Positions 24,555 through 32,339 of a stretch of 50,530 nucleotides of DNA are shown here, piece after piece. A model generated the notes under the pieces. That model was not told where the DNA came from, ran no database searches, and saw nothing but the letters and a program-made list of their open reading frames with translations. Position numbers and translations under genes: made by a program. Positions within the stretch are counted from its first letter, which is position 1, and each line of letters starts with the position of its first letter. Origin of the DNA: a virus; the IMG/VR virus record IMGVR_UViG_3300035661_000089, positions 1 to 50,530 of that record. One strand, 5' to 3'.

Positions 24555-24814
24555 GCAGGCGTGACAAGATCAGAATGTCCCAATGGCTGGTGTTGGCAAT
24601 GGCGTTCTACCTGACTGCGATGTATATCGCCATTCAGCCCCAACTCCAGACCGCCCTGTGGAAGTGTGGTCACATCACCGTCGGTGCCTTTGCGGGCTAC
24701 TGGATCGACCGCAACCTCTACGGCCGTCTTGAGGCGGAAGCGGAACACGGACGCATCGTTGCACGGGCGATCGTTGTGGCCGCTGCCATACTAGGGATGG
24801 CGTTCGGGCTATGA
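24551..24814 (+). CDS. Holin
   Basis: 87 residues. AAGGAG stands 8 nt before ATG 24551, which overlaps the upstream stop. Three hydrophobic segments: about 9-29 (QWLVLAMAFYLTAMYIAI), 37-52 (CGHITVGAFAGYWIDR) and 68-87 (RAIVVAAAILGMAFGL). The GHITVGAFAGYWIDRNLY segment is typical of the putative 2/3-transmembrane phage holin families. It opens the inner membrane at the set time. Overlaps the endolysin gene by ATGA. Confidence 0.8.
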   Translation: MSRRDKIRMSQWLVLAMAFYLTAMYIAIQPQLQTALWKCGHITVGAFAGYWIDRNLYGRLEAEAEHGRIVARAIVVAAAILGMAFGL

Positions 24815-25416
24815 AGGCCTACGCGGGGATTGTGTGCCTGCTGTGGGGTGTTGCTGCACTTGCGGCGCCCCCACAGGCCGCGCTCAAGTACCGTAGCCAG
24901 CTGACCCGCGAGGCTCAGTTCGTCTACGGGCTTGACGCACCCGTGCCCATGTTCGCTGCACAGATTGAACAGGAGAGCGGTTGGCGCCCCGGCATCACGG
25001 CTTGGGACGACGGGAGGGGGCTTGCACAGTTCATGGATCCTACAGCGGACACCATTGTTCGCCTGTACCCAGAACTCCAAACCCCTGAACCATATAATCC
25101 GAGCTGGGCAATTCGTGCGCTCGTGCGTTACGACCAGTGGCTCTGGAAACAGGTCAAGGGTGACACCGCTTGCGACCGCTGGGCGGCATCGCTCAAAGGG
25201 TATAACGCTGGCGCGGGCTATGTGCAGCAAGCCCAACGGAAAGCCGGCAAGCCCGGTATCTGGTTCGGCAAGACTGAATTTGTACTGACCCATCAGAGCC
25301 CCAAGAACTTTGAGTATTCACGCCTCTACCCGAGGTGGATTCTGCTGAAGCGTCAGCGGAACTATATGGGATGGGGTTCCTATACTTGCGAGGGGATTCC
25401 TTATGCTGAGCGATAA
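24811..25416 (+). CDS. Exported lytic transglycosylase endolysin
   Basis: 201 residues. The first 19 residues (MKAYAGIVCLLWGVAALAA) form a signal peptide or signal-anchor, so the enzyme reaches the periplasm through Sec and does not need a large holin hole. The catalytic domain of the SLT fold follows: IEQESGW with Glu55, DGRGLAQFM and the YNAGAGYV motif near 143. It cleaves the glycan strands of peptidoglycan. The start overlaps the holin stop, and its end overlaps the Rz start by 14 nt. Confidence 0.85.
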   Translation: MKAYAGIVCLLWGVAALAAPPQAALKYRSQLTREAQFVYGLDAPVPMFAAQIEQESGWRPGITAWDDGRGLAQFMDPTADTIVRLYPELQTPEPYNPSWAIRALVRYDQWLWKQVKGDTACDRWAASLKGYNAGAGYVQQAQRKAGKPGIWFGKTEFVLTHQSPKNFEYSRLYPRWILLKRQRNYMGWGSYTCEGIPYAER

Positions 25417-25921
25417 CGTCAAGAACGCAATCATTGCGCTGACCGTGGGCCTGCTTGTTGGTGCGCTAGGCGCATGGACGCTGACAGGCCATCTTAAAGA
25501 CCTTGAGTGGCAACACGCTATTGACAGACAAAAAAGCGAAGCTGCTACAGAACTCAAGACGCTAATCGACAAGGTTACCATTAAGGACAAAGAAGTCCTA
25601 ACCTTGAAAGACCAATTGGAGAAAAATGATGTTCGAGCACAGCAAACCATTTCAAGCACTCTTGCTAATAACCGTCGCCTTGCTGCTCAGCTTGGTGGGT
25701 TGCGCGACCCAGGACGTCGGGCGGGTTGTCCAGGCCCCATGCCCGCAAGTCCCGCCACCGCCAGCAGCGATTCAACTGCCCCCTCCGGAAGTCAACTTTC
25801 AGAAGAGGCTTCGCAGTTTCTTCTTGAGTTCGCAGCCGACGCAGACCGTGCCGCTCAATACGCTCGCACCTGTCATGACTGGGCAGTAACGCTTCCTCAG
25901 ACGTATCAGTTCCCACACTGA
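25403..25921 (+). CDS. Rz: Inner-membrane spanin (Rz-like)
   Basis: 172 residues. N-terminal membrane helix (about 8-28, NAIIALTVGLLVGALGAWTL), then a long coiled coil (about 35-95) and a flexible C-terminal part. With Rz1 it links inner and outer membranes and fuses them in the last step of lysis. It starts within the end of the endolysin gene, and Rz1 is coded in another frame inside it. Confidence 0.82.
   Translation: MLSDNVKNAIIALTVGLLVGALGAWTLTGHLKDLEWQHAIDRQKSEAATELKTLIDKVTIKDKEVLTLKDQLEKNDVRAQQTISSTLANNRRLAAQLGGLRDPGRRAGCPGPMPASPATASSDSTAPSGSQLSEEASQFLLEFAADADRAAQYARTCHDWAVTLPQTYQFPH
25629..25889 (+). CDS. Rz1: Outer-membrane lipoprotein spanin (Rz1-like), nested
   Basis: 86 residues, in another frame wholly inside Rz. 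Two adjacent ATGs (25626, 25629); the second has GGAG seven nt before. The signal LLLITVALLLSLVGC gives a lipobox with Cys25, and the mature part is proline-rich (PQVPPPPAAIQLPPPE), as usual in o-spanins. Marks the host as Gram-negative. Confidence 0.85.
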   Translation: MFEHSKPFQALLLITVALLLSLVGCATQDVGRVVQAPCPQVPPPPAAIQLPPPEVNFQKRLRSFFLSSQPTQTVPLNTLAPVMTGQ

Positions 25922-26172
25922 GGGTTCGCGGAGGCCCCGCCATGCGCAAAGCAGGCGGGGCTTTTTCTTGGCTGCTGGCAACTGGTCTGGAATGTACCGT
26001 CGTAATCAGGCCAACCCTTGGACGAGTCTTTAAGGTGCTCACGCACCATGTCACAGTAGAGCTGAGACTGAGCTTCCTCGTCCTCCATGTCCATGTGGCC
26101 TACTGCCCCCAGGATGACCACAAAGGCCACCACTCCTAACAGGATCTTCCAGAATGGGTCTGCTTTGCTCAT
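25906..26172 (-). CDS. Small membrane protein, last gene of the leftward block
   Basis: 88 residues from the ATG at 26172, which overlaps the upstream stop (ATGA); an in-frame upstream extension to 26250 lies in the previous gene. One membrane helix (about 7-28, FWKILLGVVAFVVILGAVGHM), then an acidic stretch and a cysteine-containing end. Its 3' end crosses the late terminator and overlaps Rz by 16 nt, so the two operons converge tightly. Function unknown. Confidence 0.55.
   Translation of the reverse strand: MSKADPFWKILLGVVAFVVILGAVGHMDMEDEEAQSQLYCDMVREHLKDSSKGWPDYDGTFQTSCQQPRKSPACFAHGGASANPQCGN
25934..25966 (+). terminator. Rho-independent terminator of the late operon
   Basis: GCCCCGCC (25934-25941) pairs with GGCGGGGC (25954-25961), with three further inner pairs (TGC/GCA), and is followed directly by TTTTTC. 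It ends rightward late transcription 13 nt after Rz. The same bases code the last residues of the leftward gene at 25906-26172. Confidence 0.85.
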
Positions 26173-26435
26173 GACAGATACCCTTGTTTCTTGAGCCAAC
26201 CTTGGAACAACGACACGTCCCCGCGATGCACCTTGCCGCGGTGTTGCCACTTGTTCGACGGAGGGTAATACATCACCGCACCGTGTTCAGTGTCAACGCG
26301 AAAGACGTTCTTGGACTGCTCCCGTGCAGGAATGCGGAGCTCCTGAAGGCGTGCAATGTTCACCACTGCCTTCCCCTGACGCTTCTCTTTATGGTACGCC
26401 TTCAGCGCATTCATTTCTTCTGCCATATCACCCAT
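26169..26435 (-). CDS. Hypothetical small basic protein
   Basis: 88 residues from ATG 26435, with AAGG about 8 nt before; a GTG three codons earlier is possible. Basic N-terminal helix (LKAYHKEKRQGK) and a beta-rich part with FRVDTEHGAVMYYPPSNKWQHRG then a helix LFQGWLKKQ. This resembles a small phage domain in which a value read as a coloured/flat beta sheet ends in W-x-x-R-G, whose function is not known. Coupled by ATGA to the downstream gene. Confidence 0.5.
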   Translation of the reverse strand: MGDMAEEMNALKAYHKEKRQGKAVVNIARLQELRIPAREQSKNVFRVDTEHGAVMYYPPSNKWQHRGKVHRGDVSLFQGWLKKQGYLS

Positions 26436-26460
26436 TGTGTTCACCTTGTTTCATATGCTG

Positions 26461-26529
26461 CGCGGCGCTACGGGGCCGCGTAGGCCGGTTTTGCAGTGCT
26501 GCTGCCGTACTGGTATTGGCTGCACTGCA
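26461..26529. repeat. Two inverted repeats in the gap between leftward genes
   Basis: CGCGGC (26461-26466) pairs with GCCGCG (26475-26480), and TGCAGTGC (26492-26499) with GCACTGCA (26522-26529). They fill the 100-nt gap between the genes at 26169-26435 and 26537-26956. No T run follows, so they may be an attenuator or a processing site on the leftward transcript. Confidence 0.4.
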
Positions 26530-26536
26530 TTGTCTG

Positions 26537-26956
26537 TTAAATTGCTTCTACAGCGATCCGAGCGGTCTGCAGAAGTGCTTCTAGCTTTGCAACTTGTTCC
26601 AGCATGTACTCTTTCGAATAGGTGGAGCGAATGTCTTCGACTCTTACGTCCTTCAGTGCTCTTGCTGCAACCTGCTGGCGGGCAGTGCGCTCCGACTTGT
26701 CTTTCCAGTAAGCGACATCACTGTCAATCCTCTCACCGTGACTCACCACCTTGCCGTTCATGCCACCCTCAACTTGATAGCCTTGTGCGTTGAAATAACG
26801 AATCACAGACCCATCATGGCTCGCGGTTACTTCCATCTTACCGCTAGGGCTTACGCGAGTTACCCGTCCAAAGTTTACGCAAGTCACATGGTCTGCCCAT
26901 GGCAGGAAGACCACTTCTTGGCCGACGGTGACGTTGAGCTTAGCAGGTGCATTCAT
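26537..26956 (-). CDS. Hypothetical protein with beta N-terminus and helical C-terminus
   Basis: 139 residues. The ATG at 26956 has GGAG six nt before it, so the longer frame to 27052 is not needed. Residues 1-60 read like a small barrel (LNVTVGQEVVF, FGRVTRVSPSGKMEVTA), possibly RNA- or DNA-binding by fold only. Residues 65-139 are charged helix (KDKSERTARQQVAARALKDV). A good promoter lies just upstream. Function unknown. Confidence 0.5.
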   Translation of the reverse strand: MNAPAKLNVTVGQEVVFLPWADHVTCVNFGRVTRVSPSGKMEVTASHDGSVIRYFNAQGYQVEGGMNGKVVSHGERIDSDVAYWKDKSERTARQQVAARALKDVRVEDIRSTYSKEYMLEQVAKLEALLQTARIAVEAI

Positions 26957-26986
26957 TTCATTCTCCATTGCGTTAAACATGACGCA

Positions 26987-27016
26987 AGCATAACATAGAA
27001 TAATCCGGTCTATCAA
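26987..27016 (-). promoter_or_regulatory. Candidate leftward sigma70 promoter
   Basis: On the minus strand TTGATA (27016-27011) and TATGCT (26992-26987) are separated by 18 nt in an AT-rich gap. It would drive the three terminal leftward genes separately from the replication genes. Confidence 0.5.
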
Positions 27017-27029
27017 TAGACTTTGCAGA

Positions 27030-27302
27030 TTATTTTTGTTGTAAATAAACAACTACGAGACAAGACTGGTCCAGCGGTGCCTTCACACCATTGCGCACCT
27101 CGCGCTCACTGGACGGCGTCACGTGTAGTGCGGCCTGGACCGCTTCATGCATTGCGGAAGGGAGTGACTCGTAAAGTCTATGAATCATCGATGCTTCCAG
27201 ATCCGCTTGTGAGAGTTGTTCAATCGCTTTCCTGATAGGCTCCTTAGTTGACATGGTTGCAAAATTGCGTCCATGGATTAACTGTACGGGCTTCAGTGCC
27301 AT
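27030..27302 (-). CDS. Hypothetical helical protein
   Basis: 90 residues from ATG 27302; ATG 27254 (MSTKEPIRKAIEQL) is an alternative giving 74 residues. Neither start has a strong ribosome site. Helical and slightly acidic (QADLEASMIHRLYESLPSAMHEAVQAAL). No domain seen. It lies 90 nt after the DNA polymerase gene. Confidence 0.35.
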   Translation of the reverse strand: MALKPVQLIHGRNFATMSTKEPIRKAIEQLSQADLEASMIHRLYESLPSAMHEAVQAALHVTPSSEREVRNGVKAPLDQSCLVVVYLQQK

Positions 27303-27393
27303 CACTTATTGCGTTTTCGCATGAACCGTGCAACTCGGTGGCACGCTTAAATGGTACATGACGACCGTTTTAAGAAAGCAAGCTGATCACCCT

Positions 27394-29397
27394 CTACTCG
27401 GAAGCCTGATATCCAACGTCGCTCAGGATGCGGTATGCGTCAACCTCGTAGCGGTCATAATCGACATTGTCAGGAAACACTTCAGGCAGTTCAAGTAAGG
27501 GCATCGCACCGTCGGACCGTGGCACCTTGTTACCGTTCGACGCATACACCATCTCACCGCCCTGCTCGGTTGCGTAATACCAGCGAATGGACTTGCCGAG
27601 ATACTGGCCGTCTTTTACTGCACCGCCTTTGACTGTTCGTACTGAGACGAACTTGCGAATGTCTTTGCACTCCCGGATCGTTTGCAGTATGGGCACGCCT
27701 TTGGTGAGGAATGCTTCAACAGCTTCTACGCAGATCTGGTTCGTGGGGTTCTTGTGCAAGCGGAGCGCCAGGTTCTTCTTGTCGGCCCACGGGTTAGCAT
27801 AGGCGCCTTTGTTCTTTGTGGTGCCGTCGGGCTTGATCGCGATGTAGTTATTGACGTCCCGACTGTAGATCGCACGGTAAGCCGTCTCTTCTGTCTGGAA
27901 GCCTGTGTCGCGTTCCCACTGAGCAATGATTCCCTCCATTTCCGCGTGGCGCACCTTGGGGCACTTGATCACGATGCCATCGGTGTTTGCGCTGACGACT
28001 TGTATGCCCCGGATCTCCAGGCGCTCGATCAGCATCAGCAAGGACAGCTGGCCCGTCACCGTCACCTGGATCAACAAGTCTGGCGAATAGAGAACGCTGT
28101 ACTTATTGCCGAGTTTTCCGAATGAACCGTTAATCGTAATCTTCAACGAATCGGCGATCACTTTGTTGCCAGCGGCCTTTGCAGCAAGTCGCCTCCCAAC
28201 CAACTGCGCATAGACCCGAAGGAAGTTGGGGCCCAAGTGATGCGGGTAGAGCCCCTGATTAAGAATGATCTGCGGATAGTAGGACGTCACGTCACGGTCG
28301 ACGATCACAGTGTGGTCATCAGCTTCGTGCTTCACGCACTGCTCGGAGCTGTGCAGACCGCCAATCCCCATGCGATAGACCCCCCCTGCGATCTGCAGAT
28401 TGAGCTCTTTCAGCTCAGGGGGCATACCGATGTTCCCGTCCTCGGACACTACGAAGTCAGCATTTCTGACCACATTCAGCGCCCAGTTCATCAGCGGGCT
28501 TTCATACTTTAGGAAGGCCGGGATCTTGTATTTGTAGCGGGTGCCTATGTCGATGACTGGTTTCTGCGCACGCATCCCGTTCAGCTTTGCAACCTCGTCC
28601 GCAATGACAGCCTCTGCAATTTGTGCGTCGGACTTACTGCGGAGGTCCATGCCGTAGTCACTGCTCAGCGTTTCGCGGAGGTCAATCTGTTCTTTGAGGC
28701 ACTGGTACAGAATGGCGGTGTCTGTCAAGTCGTTCACGCAATACCAGCGAACAATCGTAATCTGGTCTTCGCTGAGGAACGTCTCGGGGTGGAACGGTAG
28801 ATCCTGCATCTTGGGGGCGTGCAACCTGCCACCGTAGATTTTCAGGCTTGCTCGTAGTGGTGCAACCTCGATCAGGTCAATGTGATCAACTTGGAGCTTC
28901 CTGACCTTGTATTGCTTCAGCACGTCCGAAGGCCTTGCACCTTCCAGAATGATCTGGTTCGTTGCGTGCTTCAGCAGTGCGCAAGGCTTACCCGCCAGCG
29001 CAAGGGCGGTGATCGGTAAGTCGAAGTTTATACTATTGAAGCCGACGGTCGTGAAGTTCTGCATCACCCACAGCATCTTGGCAACGTCAAACCCCTTGTC
29101 AGGGGTCATCTCAAAATAGATCACCTTGCCTGAAATAACGGAAGTGAACGCGGCTAGGAAATAATTCTGGTAGACCTCAATATCATAGATGAGGCGTTCA
29201 CGGTTAATGCAAGACTGCACCAGCTCGTGATCGGTGAACAGGGGTACAGGGAACACACGTGCCTGTTCCAGCCCCGGCAGGTAGTCCGGACGCTCCCATG
29301 TACGCTCTGGAGGTGTTCGCTTAGGCTTTTCAGCCTTTGGGGGCTTGGCGACTGGCATGTCCTGCCAGAAGAAGCCGATCGAGTCACTGCGGGCCAT
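27394..29397 (-). CDS. DNA polymerase, family B, with proofreading exonuclease
   Basis: 667 residues. Exonuclease motifs: Exo I YDIEVYQ (Asp72, Glu74), Exo II FNSINFD (Asn121, Asp126), Exo III YCVND (Tyr219, Asp223). Polymerase motifs: A DRDVTSYYP (Asp369, Ser372, Tyr373), B KITINGSFGK (Lys419, Asn423, Gly427) and C SANTDGIVI, where Asp473 keeps the metal aspartate but the first Asp of the usual DTD is Asn471. Compact for family B, with no protein-primed TPR insertions that I can see. It replicates the phage genome with the clamp coded just upstream; clamp stop and polymerase start share one base (TAATG). Confidence 0.87.
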   Translation of the reverse strand: MARSDSIGFFWQDMPVAKPPKAEKPKRTPPERTWERPDYLPGLEQARVFPVPLFTDHELVQSCINRERLIYDIEVYQNYFLAAFTSVISGKVIYFEMTPDKGFDVAKMLWVMQNFTTVGFNSINFDLPITALALAGKPCALLKHATNQIILEGARPSDVLKQYKVRKLQVDHIDLIEVAPLRASLKIYGGRLHAPKMQDLPFHPETFLSEDQITIVRWYCVNDLTDTAILYQCLKEQIDLRETLSSDYGMDLRSKSDAQIAEAVIADEVAKLNGMRAQKPVIDIGTRYKYKIPAFLKYESPLMNWALNVVRNADFVVSEDGNIGMPPELKELNLQIAGGVYRMGIGGLHSSEQCVKHEADDHTVIVDRDVTSYYPQIILNQGLYPHHLGPNFLRVYAQLVGRRLAAKAAGNKVIADSLKITINGSFGKLGNKYSVLYSPDLLIQVTVTGQLSLLMLIERLEIRGIQVVSANTDGIVIKCPKVRHAEMEGIIAQWERDTGFQTEETAYRAIYSRDVNNYIAIKPDGTTKNKGAYANPWADKKNLALRLHKNPTNQICVEAVEAFLTKGVPILQTIRECKDIRKFVSVRTVKGGAVKDGQYLGKSIRWYYATEQGGEMVYASNGNKVPRSDGAMPLLELPEVFPDNVDYDRYEVDAYRILSDVGYQASE

Positions 29398-30350
29398 TAT
29401 TTGCGCATCCCGATAATGGCGCCACGCAACCTGTCACCGAAGAACATGCAGGGGCCCGGGTACATGGTCCAGTCTATTTTCGTCACTGGGCCGTCCAGCA
29501 GGCCCAGCATCTCGAAGCTATAGACGCCCTCGTGCTGTAGCTCAGGCACCTCGTAACTTGCCCCCTCCGTGGGGTCTGTGTGGGTGCTGAGCATACCGTC
29601 ACCGAAGAATATGCGGCCCAGCTTGTCCGTGAACGGTTTGACCGTCTGCAGAGCAGTGAACAATCTCGGGTCAATTGGTAGCGGGTTCGATGGTCTGTCC
29701 AACACTTTGGCAAGGTTAGGCCACTCGACGCTATAAAGCTGAGTTCGTATCCAGCGACCGTCACTGTAATGGAACGTGATGCTATTGTCTGTCACTTGCG
29801 CGGAGACAGGAGCCTCGTTGATGCGGAGCATCTCTTTGACGCAGGCACGGGGCACGTTGAGCCGCTTCTGGAAGGTGTGGCCAAGCCAATACTCTGCCAG
29901 AATAATGTTGTTCGTTGCAAACAAGCTCTGACCATCCAACAGAACACCGTTAGACCATGGGCGCGACGCATCGTCACCGATGAACGGAGCCACTGTCTTT
30001 AGTCCGTCGAGCAAGGCCTGGCCGTTAATCCCAACAGGCTCACCCTCGGGTTCAACGTGCGGAGTGTCCCCTTCAATGCAGTCAACAAAGGCCTTAAATG
30101 CACCGGAGCGAATGCTAAGCCTGCCCGCGGGTGTCATGCTCAACTGAACCGTGTCGGTGCAGTTTGCAATGGCGCGAACCAGCGGCTCAGCTTTGGGCTT
30201 GCAACTGATGTCGAAGGGGATGGGGCTGCACAGCGCCAGCGTCCCGTTATACCCTCGCACGCGGCCATCGTTGATCACGAAGTGAGTCAGGGCGGGTAGG
30301 AAGTCTTTCTTGGCGACCGCCCCCATGGCGAATTTGAGTTTGGATAACAT
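29397..30350 (-). CDS. Beta-clamp-like processivity factor
   Basis: 317 residues, slightly shorter than bacterial DnaN (about 366). The repeated clamp pattern is visible: AVAKKDFLPALTHFVINDGRVRGYNGTLAL at the start, then VQLSMTPAGRLSIRSGAFKAFVDC, a second unit with LLDGQSLFATNNIILAEYWLG and QVTDNSITFHYSDGRWIRTQLYSVEWPNL. These fit the duplicated DnaN fold. It would hold the family B polymerase on DNA. The ATG follows the DpdA stop with no gap, which ties DNA modification to replication genes. Confidence 0.7.
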   Translation of the reverse strand: MLSKLKFAMGAVAKKDFLPALTHFVINDGRVRGYNGTLALCSPIPFDISCKPKAEPLVRAIANCTDTVQLSMTPAGRLSIRSGAFKAFVDCIEGDTPHVEPEGEPVGINGQALLDGLKTVAPFIGDDASRPWSNGVLLDGQSLFATNNIILAEYWLGHTFQKRLNVPRACVKEMLRINEAPVSAQVTDNSITFHYSDGRWIRTQLYSVEWPNLAKVLDRPSNPLPIDPRLFTALQTVKPFTDKLGRIFFGDGMLSTHTDPTEGASYEVPELQHEGVYSFEMLGLLDGPVTKIDWTMYPGPCMFFGDRLRGAIIGMRK

Positions 30351-31274
30351 CTAGAAGAGCTCCTGGATTCGGTTCGTAAATTGTTCGTAATTGTTCTGGG
30401 CGTTCATCATCCCGTTAATGACGCCGTATGCCCACAGGTTAAACGCGGCACGTGATTCATAGACAGTTGACAGGCGCTCGTAAGTGAAACCCTCACGCTC
30501 AAGCATCTGCAGAACGAGGTCTTGTTCTATGGATGTCAGCGTGCTGACGTGCTGACCGGCGTCATGCCTAGCGGGTGACTTCTCAGACACCGACAGCGGT
30601 CCCCATTGAGGAGTCACAATGCTACCGAAGGCCGCAGACTGGATCCAGGAAGACGAGTCAACCGAATACCATGGATAACGCTCCATGATTGGCACAGCGG
30701 TAATCCCGAACCCGTGTACCTTGAGGCGGGGGCGTCCGCTACCGTCGGTCAGGTAGCGTTCCCACATACGGTCCAGCCAGATGCAGAGCTGCTTCGTTGA
30801 GCTGCCCACCATACCGCCTAGGGTGATGTATTCATAGTTCTGAACATAATACTCGAGATAGCGCTCGTCCTCACCAGCGTGGAAACACGGTAAGGGCTTC
30901 GCTCCAAGCTGCTCCATGGCCATCTGGTTCTGCCACGTCTTCAGCGGGTCACCAATACCGTCCAGCACAGACGCCATGACCACACCGTCCTCGACGCGCC
31001 AGAGGTCAATGTTCCGCTTGATATATTCGCAGTAAGTGGACAGATCAATATCCACACCCAAGGTGAAAGCAGAGAACGCACCGGAGTCAAGAAACACCTT
31101 TGCATCGTTTACTCGCATGGCGTCCACATAGCGCTGCTTTGAGACATAGTGAAACGACTCGAGGATATGCGGAATCCCGTTGACAATTTGCCGCTCACGT
31201 TCGTTCAGCTCTAGATAACGGTTCTGGCCCTTCATATAGTTATTGCTATAGACCGCAGCCATGAATATGTTCAT
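30351..31274 (-). CDS. dpdA: DpdA-like tRNA-guanine-transglycosylase homologue acting on DNA
   Basis: 307 residues; GAGGA about 8 nt before ATG 31274. TGT-fold signs: FLDSGAFSAF (about 61-70), VMASVLDGIGDP (about 96-107) with the nucleophile-type Asp, ITLGGMVG (about 149-156), KVHGFGITA and WYSVDSSSW (about 185-215). The CxCxxC-His zinc site of tRNA TGT enzymes is absent, as usual for phage DpdA. It swaps guanine in DNA for preQ0 or a derivative. The upstream neighbours folE, queD, queE and gat-queC supply that base, which makes the assignment strong. Confidence 0.88.
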   Translation of the reverse strand: MNIFMAAVYSNNYMKGQNRYLELNERERQIVNGIPHILESFHYVSKQRYVDAMRVNDAKVFLDSGAFSAFTLGVDIDLSTYCEYIKRNIDLWRVEDGVVMASVLDGIGDPLKTWQNQMAMEQLGAKPLPCFHAGEDERYLEYYVQNYEYITLGGMVGSSTKQLCIWLDRMWERYLTDGSGRPRLKVHGFGITAVPIMERYPWYSVDSSSWIQSAAFGSIVTPQWGPLSVSEKSPARHDAGQHVSTLTSIEQDLVLQMLEREGFTYERLSTVYESRAAFNLWAYGVINGMMNAQNNYEQFTNRIQELF

Positions 31275-31304
31275 TCCCAGATTCCTCAGATAACGGTCTG
31301 GCGG

Positions 31305-31871
31305 TTATTTTGCAAGTGTTAGAAACTCAGACCGCGTCTGGGGCTCGTCCTTAATAGCCCCGCGGAGAGCTGTGGTCACTGTATGGTGGCCTTGTTGGCA
31401 TATCCCACGCGACTCCATGCACAAGTGACGAGCCTTAATTAAAACGCCCACGCCGAGCGGTTGCAGGTGCTCAACCAGTGCATCCGCAATCTGGTTCGTG
31501 AGTCGCTCCTGCACTTGCAAACGACGTGCGAATGCGTCAGCAAGACGGGCCAACTTGCTCAGGCCGACAATGCGGCCGTTCGGAATGTACGCAATTGAGC
31601 AGGTCCCAAAGATGTCCGCCAAGTGGTGCTCACACTTGGAATAAATTGGGATGTCCTTTACTATGACCATCTGATCATATTTCTCACCACCGTCTTCGAA
31701 CGCCTTCATTATCTTGGCAATGTCAACTCCGTAACCGCTTGTCCAGTGCGCCCAGGCCTTAGCTACACGGGCAGGAGTTTCAGCAAGGCCTTCGCGCTCA
31801 TGGTCTTCCACCAGTGATGTGAGCATTCCCTTGACATGGGCCTGGAGAATATGGTTATGTTCTTCTTTCAT
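31305..31871 (-). CDS. folE: GTP cyclohydrolase I
   Basis: 188 residues. YSKCEHHLADIFG carries the zinc Cys and His pair, GRIVGLSKLARL and FARRLQVQERLTNQIA the active-site shell, and HLCMESRGICQQG the second zinc Cys. Catalyses GTP to 7,8-dihydroneopterin triphosphate, the first step to preQ0. AAGGA precedes the ATG by 6 nt. Length is normal for FolE. Between queD and dpdA in the modification operon. Confidence 0.95.
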   Translation of the reverse strand: MKEEHNHILQAHVKGMLTSLVEDHEREGLAETPARVAKAWAHWTSGYGVDIAKIMKAFEDGGEKYDQMVIVKDIPIYSKCEHHLADIFGTCSIAYIPNGRIVGLSKLARLADAFARRLQVQERLTNQIADALVEHLQPLGVGVLIKARHLCMESRGICQQGHHTVTTALRGAIKDEPQTRSEFLTLAK

Positions 31872-31880
31872 TTTAATTCC

Positions 31881-32339
31881 TTACGCGTAATATGATGCGC
31901 TGCACTTTGCAGTCTCTTCAATGCGAACAGATGTGAGCGACACACCAGTGCCCGCAAGCTGAAACGGCCCAATGACTTGGACAAGGTACTGGGCCATGTT
32001 TTCAGCCGTGGGATTGAATGGGACAAACACAAGAGATTCTTTGAAACAAAACTTCTCGGCGGTCTCGCCTTGTTCCGACATAAGTCGCGAAGATTGCTGC
32101 ATTACAGAGTCGTGCTCCCATGCCAGGAATTTATGGTCCCAGTTATGCTCCACCCACATGCACAGTTTTTCTTTAATGACACCAAAGTCAATTACCCTGC
32201 CAACGGTGTCTAACTGTTGAGCTTCGCAAACAAAGTGAATCCGATAGTTGTGGCCGTGCAGGTGACGGCACTTGTTCTCGTGACCGACTACACGGTGACC
32301 CGTGCTGATGTCGTGATATCGTTCTGCAGTTTGTTTCAT
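31881..32339 (-). CDS. queD: 6-carboxy-tetrahydropterin synthase
   Basis: 152 residues. ENKCRHLHGHNYRIH contains the catalytic Cys and two zinc histidines; another His lies in STGHRV. VIDFGVIKEKL, NWDHKFLA and NPTAENMAQYLV are the other QueD signatures. It converts dihydroneopterin triphosphate to 6-carboxy-tetrahydropterin, step two towards preQ0. Its ATG overlaps the stop of the methyltransferase-like gene (ATGA). Confidence 0.94.
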   Translation of the reverse strand: MKQTAERYHDISTGHRVVGHENKCRHLHGHNYRIHFVCEAQQLDTVGRVIDFGVIKEKLCMWVEHNWDHKFLAWEHDSVMQQSSRLMSEQGETAEKFCFKESLVFVPFNPTAENMAQYLVQVIGPFQLAGTGVSLTSVRIEETAKCSASYYA

